Source: an uncultured Oscillospiraceae bacterium (GTDB lineage: Bacteria > Bacillota > Clostridia > Oscillospirales > Oscillospiraceae). Taken from it: a stretch of DNA of 44,035 nucleotides. The notes beneath the pieces were generated by a model that did no database searches, was not told where the DNA came from, and saw only the letters and a program-made list of their open reading frames with translations. The stretch's first letter is position 1; every line of letters begins with the position of its first letter. The DNA lies in assembly GCA_902478785.1 (NCBI GenBank), contig CABSMJ010000018.1:1-44035 (forward strand). The letters are read 5' to 3'. Positions 22,961 to 29,609 of this stretch are shown one piece after another. Both the position numbers and the translations under genes were made by a program.

Positions 22961-23077
22961 ATAGACCTCCTCTGTTGTGATATTGATACAGCACCATTGT
23001 ATCACCGCCGTTTCCAGATGTCTACCATTGCCTGCTTGGAACAGAAAAACGGCAGGTCAGAGAAAAAGGCAGGGCGT

Positions 23078-23224
23078 TTAGTCCTCCTGCTCCGTGTCCG
23101 TGTCGGCAGGAGGATTCTTGGGCCCCTTTTTATTGCAGCGGCGTCTGGCCCGCTGGAAACAGAACAGGAGCCAGCCGCTCCAGGCGGCCAGGAAGGTGAG
23201 AAAAACAAAGAAGAGCCTGCGCAT
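23078..23224 (-). CDS. Small membrane protein, 48 aa
   Basis: MRRLFFVFLTFLAAWSGWLL starts one membrane segment, followed by an Arg/Lys-rich stretch and an acidic end (DTDTEQED). The ATG at 23224 has SD AGAGGTG 6 nt upstream, which is why the upstream extension of the frame is not used. I do not recognise the family. The layout (single helix, positive cytoplasmic tail) suits a small membrane regulator or anchor, but nothing in the context fixes a role. Confidence 0.5.
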   Translation of the reverse strand: MRRLFFVFLTFLAAWSGWLLFCFQRARRRCNKKGPKNPPADTDTEQED

Positions 23225-23524
23225 AGGCTTCACCTCTTTTCCGGGTCCGAAAAATTTGCAAGCCTCTTTCGCTGCCTCCCGGGCATTCCGGGGGAGAGCA
23301 GACAAAAGGAAGATCTTCCCGAATTTTGCGGCGGCTGCACCGTGAGGGCGCAGCCGGAATGGTATCACGCCATGTTTTTTGGTTGCCCCGTCAGGGACGA
23401 GAAAAACAGCAATCAAAATCCCGGTATAATACGCTTTGGGGCTATTATATACCATGACAAAACACGAAGGAAAGATACAAAAATGCACAATTTTTGCGGG
23501 CCTGGAGGGAGAATTTTCCTAACC
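23225..23524. other. Gene-free spacer
   Basis: 300 bp without a supported gene. It holds AT-rich stretches with TATAAT-like boxes on both strands around 23420-23455 but no -35 at proper spacing that I trust. It separates the choloylglycine hydrolase homologue from the 48-aa gene. Confidence 0.5.
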
Positions 23525-24664
23525 TTATGGATTTCCCTGCAGGGCAGCCTCAGAGCAGGACTGGGAGGTTATGTCCAGGAAATCCGGACAGCGGCCCAGA
23601 TCGAATTGGACCGGTGCCTTTGCCTGGGCCAGGCAACTCAGGTCCACATACCGGACGCGCTGATTTTCATAGCTGACCCAGTAAAACCGCAGGGATTCGC
23701 TGCACATCAAAGAGGTGTAGACGGTGTAGTCAAAGGGCAGGCCCTCAGGCTCCAGCTCCGAGGGCTTCCCTGGCTGGGAGACCCGGACCATGCCCAGGGG
23801 GAAGATGGCGCTCTGAAAGAGGTGAAGCATCCGGCTCACACCATCGGCCTCATTTTTCCCTTTAGCACCATAGTGGCGTAAAAATGCCAGGCGGATGAAG
23901 CGGGAGGGAGAGCTCCAGTCTCCGGGAAGCCCCTGGGCGCCGCTGCCGGAGAAGCACTGATCCAGGCAGAGCTGATCCAGCTCCAGGGTGTCGTAGTCCA
24001 GGTCCCGGATGCCGGCGTAGTTGAGCAGGTTGAGCCGGTGCCAGGGGTAGCCGGGGCTGTTGGTCATGACGCCCACTGTATTGCGGTAGATGTGCAGCCC
24101 GTCCTGGTCTGACTCCACGACGATGGTCTCGCCGGTGCGGTCGCTGAAGGACCAGTGAAGGGGCGGCACGGTGCCCATCAGCGGCTGTGCCACCAGCGTC
24201 ACCTGCCGCTCCAGCATCTCCGCCACCTCCGCCACTGTGGCGCACTGGGCCAGCAGGTGGTATACGGCAAGGGGCGGCTGCAGGGGCGCCGTGTCCGGCC
24301 GGACCAGAGACGGGAAATGGGCAAAGCCCCGGTAGTAGAGCTGACCGCCCATCAGGCCCTGGTCGTTGATGCCCTCATAGAGAATGGGGGAGGCGGGCAG
24401 GAGCAAAAGACCCATGCCCACCGCACCGTAGCGGGAGACCTGCCGGGTCTCCTGCGAGGGGGGCTGCTTTGGATCGGCGATGCAGGTATGGTAAACGGTG
24501 CCCCGGGGCACGACGGAGACTTTGCTGTCCTGGGAGATGCGGTTGAAGTCGAAATTTCGCCCCCACAGGTGCTTGCCGTCCTCTGTGGTCCAGCTCAGGG
24601 CACTGCAGCCGGCGCCGGCGTCCTGCAAGGCTGCCTTTAGGCGGCGGGAAAGGCCTTGTTCCAT
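23525..24664 (-). CDS. Choloylglycine hydrolase family protein (bile salt hydrolase / penicillin V acylase-like)
   Basis: 379 residues from the ATG at 24664 (SD AGGAG, 9-nt gap). The N-terminal-nucleophile cysteine is C20, followed by SALSWTTEDGKHLWGRNFDF, and NSPGYPWH holds the usual asparagine. Unlike bile salt hydrolases, where Cys is residue 2, there is a 19-residue pro-segment that must be removed, as in some penicillin V acylases. Cleavage of a linear C-N amide is expected; bile salt, acyl-homoserine lactone or penicillin V cannot be chosen from sequence. It is divergent from sigK exon 1. Confidence 0.85.
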   Translation of the reverse strand: MEQGLSRRLKAALQDAGAGCSALSWTTEDGKHLWGRNFDFNRISQDSKVSVVPRGTVYHTCIADPKQPPSQETRQVSRYGAVGMGLLLLPASPILYEGINDQGLMGGQLYYRGFAHFPSLVRPDTAPLQPPLAVYHLLAQCATVAEVAEMLERQVTLVAQPLMGTVPPLHWSFSDRTGETIVVESDQDGLHIYRNTVGVMTNSPGYPWHRLNLLNYAGIRDLDYDTLELDQLCLDQCFSGSGAQGLPGDWSSPSRFIRLAFLRHYGAKGKNEADGVSRMLHLFQSAIFPLGMVRVSQPGKPSELEPEGLPFDYTVYTSLMCSESLRFYWVSYENQRVRYVDLSCLAQAKAPVQFDLGRCPDFLDITSQSCSEAALQGNP

Positions 24665-24705
24665 AATCTTTCGCTCCTTTTCTTTTTTGGAAGGATTCTC
24701 AAAGC

Positions 24706-24734
24706 AGTATACCACATTCCGCAAAGGATTTGCA
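24706..24734 (-). promoter_or_regulatory. Possible promoter of the choloylglycine hydrolase gene
   Basis: Minus strand: -10 TATACT (24711-24706) with the extended -10 TGG just before it, and a weak -35 TGCAAA 17 nt upstream. About 40 nt from the start codon. Confidence 0.35.
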
Positions 24735-24833
24735 TACCAAGAAGAAAACCTGCGGAAAGTAGGAGGGGACATAACCAGGCAGACAGGCGCATAGGGACGG
24801 CCCTGGAGCTCATAGGGTGGAGGGAAAGGGGCG

Positions 24834-25036
24834 ATGTACATGATTTCTGCGGCGCTGCTGCTTTTGGCCCACAGCCTGCTGTTTTCCCTGCGGCTGGACG
24901 CAAATGCCGGGTCCTTCCCCAAGCCGCTGACGGCGGCAGAGGAGCGGGACTGCCTGCACCGGATGGCGGAGGGGGATTTGGAGGCCCGCAATACCCTCAT
25001 CGAGCACAACCTCCGTCTGGTGGCGCACATTGTAAA
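24834..25036 (+). CDS. sigK: sigK exon 1, N-terminal part of sporulation sigma factor K
   Basis: Encodes MYMISAALLLLAHSLLFSLR (hydrophobic pro-sequence), then SFPKPLTAAEERDCL and the sigma region 1.2/2 segment ARNTLIEHNLRLVAHIVKK, which matches Bacillus SigK residue for residue over much of LIEHNLRLVAHIVKK. The start is ATG 24834 or ATG 24840; the latter sits better after AAAGGGG. The frame then leaves sigma sequence at the AAG codon (25035-25037), where the first intervening element begins. SigK is the late mother-cell sigma factor controlling coat and mother-cell lysis genes; the hydrophobic N-terminus is removed by SpoIVFB in Bacillus. Confidence 0.92.
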
Positions 25037-26658
25037 GAAAGGCGGAAGCAAAAGGAGGATTTTTCCCGCTGAAAAACAGCCCGCCAGGGGCTGCCGTCGT
25101 ATAAAAAGAGGTCCAGGCAGACCTGGGTGCGGGTGGATTCCTGTCGGACCACTGCCTGCTGCAAAGGGGCGGCCACCAGCCAGGAGTCGATGCCCTTTGC
25201 AAAGGACAGCTCCTCTGCAAGGGCGGCGCGGATCTCCCGCAGCTGCTGGGGGGAGAGAAGGTCCTGCCGGGCCTGGAGCTCCTCCCGCTGCCGCTCCAGA
25301 AGCCGGATCTGGCGGTTGAAACCGTCGTTGCGCTCCTTGAACTCCGGAACGGACAGGGCCCCGGCCACGCTCAGCTCCAAAAGGCGGTCTTTTTTTGCTG
25401 TCAGCTCGGACAACCGCTCCTGGATCTGCCGGAGCTCCCGCTGGGAGCTCTTTGCTGGGATAGCCGATCGGAGCAGGACCATCACCGCCTCCGCCAGGGC
25501 CTCCCTGTCGGGCACTACATAGGGAAAGATGCGGGCCAGGATCTCGTCCAGCTCCCAGCTGTATACCTGGGGGGCAGCGCAGCCCGCCCTGCCCCGGCTG
25601 CGGTAGACCCGGCACTGCCAGACCTCCTTTTCCCCTCTGACGCTTTTGAGCACCTGCCGGTGAAAGCTGGTGCCGTGGGCTCCGCAGAGAAGCTTGCCGC
25701 TGTATGGATAGCGGTTGTGGAAGGAGGCGCCCTGCTGGTGGGCCATCATCTGTTGGCTGCGCTGCTTGTAGAGGGCATTGGCCCGGTCCCACAGCTCCTC
25801 GGATACGATGGCCGGCACCGCCGGGTCCGGGTACATGACCCAGTCCTGTTCCGGGAGGAAGACCTTGCGCTTGCTGCGGTAGTCCACTGTCTGGCTCTTG
25901 CCTGCGCAGTACCAGCCCTTGTACTTGGGGTTGCAGAGGATGTGCCGGATGGTCAGCTCGTTAAAGGCATTGCCGTTTCGGCTGGTGAAGCCCTCGTCGT
26001 AGAGGGCCTGGGAGATCCGGCGGATGCCCATCTGCTCGTTGGCGTAGAGATGGAAGATCCGGCGAACCACCTGGGCCTCCGGCTCGTTGACGGTGAGGAT
26101 GCAGTTCTTCTTGTCGTAGCCCCACAGCTTGTCGTTGCCCAGCACATGGCCGTTGCGGATGGCCTGGCGGAAGCCGAACTTCAGCCGTTCGGAGAGCTTG
26201 CGCACCTCGTCCTGGGCCACGCCCGCCATGACCACCAGCCGAAATTCGCTGTCCGTGTCCAGAGTGTTGATGTTATCGTTTTGGAAGAGCACCCCCACGT
26301 CGTGTTCCAGCAGCTCCTGGGTGTATTTGATGCTGTCCAGGGTGGAGCGGGAAAAGCGGGAGATCTCCTTTGTGATGATGAAGTCGAAGTATCCGGCCTC
26401 GGCATCGGCGATCATCCGCAGGAAGCTTTCCCGCTTGGCGGTGCTTGTCCCGCTGATGCCCTCGTCCACATACCCCGGCACATAGGTCCAGCAGGGCCTG
26501 GACTGGATGAAGTCGGTGTAGTACTGCACCTGGTTTTCGAGACTCCCCTTCTGCTCCAACTTGTCGGTGGAGACCCGGGCGTAAAAGGTCACCCGCAGGG
26601 GCAGGTCAAAGAGGCTCCTGCCCTCCCGCAGCTGCCGGCGAATCTGAAGAAGATTCAA
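24997..26658 (-). CDS. Large serine recombinase, SpoIVCA/CisA type
   Basis: 553 residues from a TTG start with SD AAAGGAGGT 8 nt upstream. Resolvase domain about 20-165 with catalytic Ser30 (YARVST), then the recombinase DNA-binding domain, a zinc-ribbon region (YSGKLLCGAHGTSF ... WQCRVYRSRGRAGC) and a coiled-coil (ELRQIQERLSELTAKKDRLL). It should excise the element during sporulation to rebuild sigK. Oddity: the coding frame crosses attL, so residues 542-553 are encoded by the antisense of sigK exon 1; in the excised circle the same frame would instead end FRLSS-stop (542 aa). An upstream small gene overlaps it by 53 nt. Confidence 0.93.
   Translation of the reverse strand: MNLLQIRRQLREGRSLFDLPLRVTFYARVSTDKLEQKGSLENQVQYYTDFIQSRPCWTYVPGYVDEGISGTSTAKRESFLRMIADAEAGYFDFIITKEISRFSRSTLDSIKYTQELLEHDVGVLFQNDNINTLDTDSEFRLVVMAGVAQDEVRKLSERLKFGFRQAIRNGHVLGNDKLWGYDKKNCILTVNEPEAQVVRRIFHLYANEQMGIRRISQALYDEGFTSRNGNAFNELTIRHILCNPKYKGWYCAGKSQTVDYRSKRKVFLPEQDWVMYPDPAVPAIVSEELWDRANALYKQRSQQMMAHQQGASFHNRYPYSGKLLCGAHGTSFHRQVLKSVRGEKEVWQCRVYRSRGRAGCAAPQVYSWELDEILARIFPYVVPDREALAEAVMVLLRSAIPAKSSQRELRQIQERLSELTAKKDRLLELSVAGALSVPEFKERNDGFNRQIRLLERQREELQARQDLLSPQQLREIRAALAEELSFAKGIDSWLVAAPLQQAVVRQESTRTQVCLDLFLYDGSPWRAVFQREKSSFCFRLSLQCAPPDGGCAR
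25046..25057 (+). repeat. Left attP half-site repeat
   Basis: AAGCAAAAGGAG, perfect inverted partner of 42940-42951. Centre-to-repeat spacing is 9 nt (25037-25045), identical to the right end. Confidence 0.85.
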
Positions 26659-26833
26659 AGTAGAGCACCTCCTTTGGAAGGTTGGTGGCCTTGCCCACCA
26701 GCGGGGGCAGGTCCGCAGTCCGGGCCGCGTCCGCGGCGACGGTGTAGAGGGCTTGGGAGATCAGCCCCCGGTCCCGCAGGCGGCGCAGCAAAACCGCTGC
26801 CAGCTCCTGTTGCACAGTACCCAAAACTATCAC
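26606..26833 (-). CDS. Small protein upstream of and overlapping the recombinase gene
   Basis: 75 residues from a GTG start at 26833: MIVLGTVQQELAAVLLRRLR, then DRGLISQALYTVAADAARTA. It overlaps the recombinase start by 53 nt in another frame, and the recombinase SD lies within it, so the pair would be translationally coupled. I do not recognise a family. Overlap and position make it a candidate accessory factor for the recombinase (for instance regulation or directionality), but that is inference; the SD for this gene is weak. Confidence 0.5.
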   Translation of the reverse strand: MIVLGTVQQELAAVLLRRLRDRGLISQALYTVAADAARTADLPPLVGKATNLPKEVLYFESSSDSPAAAGGQEPL

Positions 26834-27167
26834 CTCACCACAGCCTATGCTGCGGCTTCGGAGAAAAGACTTGGAGGATAAAAACGCAAAAATTTGGAGA
26901 ATAGTTGGTGTAAATCACGATTTTTTCCAAAGCAATAAAATATTTGTAACCAGAGCAAAGTACTGAAATTGCTGGAAAATATCTGGGTAGTGGAGAAAAA
27001 TACCAAAAGAAAAAACTGTTATTTTTTCCAGTTGCAAAATATAAAGAAATTGGTATACTAATGCCTGGCTTATTGCTGGAATATTGGAAAAATGTATGAA
27101 TCACGCCAAAAGCTCCGCTCTCAAAAGAAGGGAGCGAAAGGAGATTGTACATAAAAGAAAAGGGGGA
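26834..27167. other. AT-rich divergent regulatory region
   Basis: 334 bp between the minus-strand recombinase unit and the plus-strand surface-protein genes. It is clearly more AT-rich than its surroundings. The only clear signal is the promoter at 27032-27059; no recognisable sporulation sigma-E promoter for the recombinase could be fixed. Confidence 0.5.
27032..27059 (+). promoter_or_regulatory. Promoter of the cohesin/SLH gene cluster
   Basis: -35 TTGCAA (27032-27037), 16-nt spacer, -10 TATACT (27054-27059) with an extended TGG before it. It gives a leader of about 100 nt. Confidence 0.55.
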
Positions 27168-28289
27168 ATGAGATTGAAAAAAAGAAGAGTGTCTCTTCTG
27201 TTGGCGCTGTGCCTGTGCCTGGGGCTGACAGTGGGGGCATGGGCGGCGGAGCCCACCCTTGCGGTGACGCCGTCCAATTCCTCGCCCGCCGTGGGAGACA
27301 CCATTACGGTGGACGTATCTATTCAAAATAACCCGGGTTTTTCGGCGGTGCAGCTTATGCTGACCTTTGACAGTGCGGTGCTGGACTGTACGTCGGTGAC
27401 CACCGGCCCGGCGCTTGGAGGTTCTCTTTCGGCGGTGAACCCGAACGCCTCCACTGGTGCCATCGTGGCGGCGGCCTCGGCCACGCCTCTGACGGCCAAC
27501 GACACCCTGGCCACTTTCACCTTTAAGGTGATCGGACCTGGAGCTATTGCCTTCGGGCTCAAGGACTATGTGCTCTCGGACCAGAACGGGACAAGCATCC
27601 CCTTTGCCCTCATCGGGGCGGAGGACCAGTCCACCCCGCCGGAACCCTCCCAGCCGGAGGAGAAGCCGGAGCCCTCCCAGCCCACAGACCCCTCCCAGCC
27701 CCAGGAAAAGCCGGAGGAGACCACGCCGGTGACGGAACATAAGTTCGCCGACACGGTGGACCACTGGGCAGAGCGCTACATCAACGCGGCGGTGGATTTG
27801 GGCCTGTTCCAGGGCTACGCCGACGGCAGCTTCCAGCCCGGGAAGAACGTGACCCGGGGCGAGTATGTGACGGTGCTCTGGCGCATGGCGGGCCAGCCCG
27901 CGCCCCAGACGGCGGTGCCCTTTACGGACACGGCGGGGGTCTGGTGCTCTGACGCGGTGGCATGGGCCTATGAGAAGGGCTATGCCAACGGCAAGACGGT
28001 GGAGCGCTTTGCACCCAACGACCCCGTGACCCGGCAGGAGGCCATGAAGATCCTCTTTCTGTTCCACGGCGGGGTCAGCGGCCAGGAGACACTGCTGACC
28101 AAGATCTATGATGACGCCTTTACCGACAGCGGCACCCTGGCCTCCTGGGCCAAGGCGCCCATGTACTGGGCGGTGTATAACAAGCTTCTATCCGGCACCA
28201 GCGAGACCACTCTGGGCCCTACGGGTCTTGCCACCCGGGCCCAGCTGGCCAAGATCTTGGTCAATTATTTCGAGCAGTTCGGCGCTTGA
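27168..28289 (+). CDS. Cohesin-domain protein with three SLH repeats
   Basis: 373 residues (ATG 27168; a TTG two codons on has the better SD spacing). Signal peptide ends near AWA-AE (residue 26). Residues about 30-150 form a cohesin-like beta sandwich (VGDTITVDVSIQNNPGFSAV, FDSAVLDCTSV, LATFTFKVIGPG). A Pro/Glu/Ser linker (about 155-187) with EPSQP repeats follows. Three SLH repeats (KFADTVDHWAERYINAAVDL onward) would attach it to secondary cell-wall polymer. It acts as a surface dock for dockerin-bearing proteins; the next gene encodes one. Confidence 0.85.
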   Translation: MRLKKRRVSLLLALCLCLGLTVGAWAAEPTLAVTPSNSSPAVGDTITVDVSIQNNPGFSAVQLMLTFDSAVLDCTSVTTGPALGGSLSAVNPNASTGAIVAAASATPLTANDTLATFTFKVIGPGAIAFGLKDYVLSDQNGTSIPFALIGAEDQSTPPEPSQPEEKPEPSQPTDPSQPQEKPEETTPVTEHKFADTVDHWAERYINAAVDLGLFQGYADGSFQPGKNVTRGEYVTVLWRMAGQPAPQTAVPFTDTAGVWCSDAVAWAYEKGYANGKTVERFAPNDPVTRQEAMKILFLFHGGVSGQETLLTKIYDDAFTDSGTLASWAKAPMYWAVYNKLLSGTSETTLGPTGLATRAQLAKILVNYFEQFGA

Positions 28290-28307
28290 TCGGGAAGAGG
28301 TGGAAGA

Positions 28308-29006
28308 ATGAAGAAATTGCGGAACACGCTGCTGCTTGCTGGGGTCCTGGCGGCGCTGCTGTGCGTCGCCGCCCTGGCGGAGAACCAGAGTCTGGCGGGC
28401 GGCTTCTATATCACCGGCAAGGCATCCAATATCACCATTACGCCCCAGACGGCGGCAGGGGAGAAGGTTTTCAGCACTTCGGCCAATGTGGACGGCCAGG
28501 AGGGCTATGAGAGCTTCTATCCCGGCGCGGTGAAGATGGCCGTCACCTACAGCGGCTCCGTTGCCGCAGGGGAGGACTATGTGGTCCTCCTGGTGGAGGG
28601 CGACAAGCTGCCCACTGTGGATAATGCCATCTATTACATCGACCAGACCACCACGGCGTCCACCGGGTCCATCACCTTCCATGTCTATCCCATGGACATT
28701 GCGGAGAAGAAGGCTCTGACGCTGTATATCACCAGCGACAAGGCGGGATTCAGCACAATCAAGATTCCTATGGGCTACGCCCCGGCGGGAAACTATGAGG
28801 TGCAGCCCTACACGCTGGGGGATGTGGACAATGACGGTAAGTTTACCGCCACAGATTCCCTCTATGCCTTGCAGATGGCGGTAGGCAGAGGCGAGTGGAC
28901 AGATATTCAACGTTTGGCGGCTAATGTGGATGGAGATGAAACTGTTACTGCAACAGATTCCCTCTTCATTTTGCAGCGGGCTGTTGGACTGCGGGATGAA
29001 TTTTAA
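28308..29006 (+). CDS. Secreted dockerin-containing protein
   Basis: 232 residues; signal peptide about 1-24 (AALA-EN). Residues 25-168 are an unassigned beta-rich domain (FYITGKASNITITPQTAAGE). Residues 171-228 are a type I dockerin with two calcium loops (GDVDNDGKFTATDSLYALQM and ANVDGDETVTATDSLFILQR). It should be held at the surface by a cohesin of the flanking proteins. No catalytic domain is seen, so it may be a structural or binding subunit. It starts 18 nt after the cohesin-SLH gene. Confidence 0.85.
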   Translation: MKKLRNTLLLAGVLAALLCVAALAENQSLAGGFYITGKASNITITPQTAAGEKVFSTSANVDGQEGYESFYPGAVKMAVTYSGSVAAGEDYVVLLVEGDKLPTVDNAIYYIDQTTTASTGSITFHVYPMDIAEKKALTLYITSDKAGFSTIKIPMGYAPAGNYEVQPYTLGDVDNDGKFTATDSLYALQMAVGRGEWTDIQRLAANVDGDETVTATDSLFILQRAVGLRDEF

Positions 29007-29024
29007 TTTAACAGGAGGAAAACT

Positions 29025-29609
29025 ATGAGACGGCTCAAAAGAGCACTTGCATTGCTTCTCACGCTGAGTGTCTTGGTGAGTGTAATGACCTTTCCGGCCA
29101 GTGCCGCAGAGGAATTTACCGTTTCCGTTGGCAGCGGAGAGGTAAACCATGGAGAAACCATAAAGCTTGACGTCAGTATTGACAACAATACGGATTTGTC
29201 TGCCTTAACGGTATATGTTTACTATAAGGCCGATTTGCTGACTTGTACTGATGCAAATGCTTCTAATTCGGCATCTGGTAGCAATGATACAATCTGGTAT
29301 CAACACATGGCAGCAAATATGGGAAAAGCATTTAATGAAATAAATCCGGATGATACAAAAAACATCTCTGAAGAACGCACATTAAATGGCTGGAAGATGG
29401 CTTCTCTCGGTTATGTTAGTAATGTAACTGGAGGTATGACAACGGCCAGCGGTATTATTGGCAGTCTGACTTTCACAGTTGCAGATGATGTGGAATCCTG
29501 TGAGACGCCTATCGAAGTGGAAGTTGTCAAGGCGACAAATTCCAGCAATCAGGACATTCCTGCTGCTGCAACGAATGGTACTATTACCATCGATGGTGTT
29601 ATTCCGTAG
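29025..29609 (+). CDS. Cohesin-domain part of a larger surface protein, ended by in-frame TAG
   Basis: 194 residues with a signal peptide (cut near ASA-AE, about 28) and one cohesin-like domain (HGETIKLDVSIDNNTDLSAL, TVYVYYKADLLTC, GIIGSLTFTVADDV, TITIDGVIP). The TAG at 29607-29609 is followed without a break, in the same frame, by the Ig-like/SLH protein, so this is most simply the N-terminus of one 1,735-residue protein with a nonsense codon. As it stands it would be a free secreted cohesin. Base composition is more AT-rich than the neighbouring genes. Confidence 0.75.
   Translation: MRRLKRALALLLTLSVLVSVMTFPASAAEEFTVSVGSGEVNHGETIKLDVSIDNNTDLSALTVYVYYKADLLTCTDANASNSASGSNDTIWYQHMAANMGKAFNEINPDDTKNISEERTLNGWKMASLGYVSNVTGGMTTASGIIGSLTFTVADDVESCETPIEVEVVKATNSSNQDIPAAATNGTITIDGVIP

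Noticed and set aside
24840..25070. Exon 1 as a complete small sigma-like gene
   Set aside because: Sigma homology ends abruptly at KK and resumes in phase 17.9 kb away with matching element ends, so it is a gene fragment.
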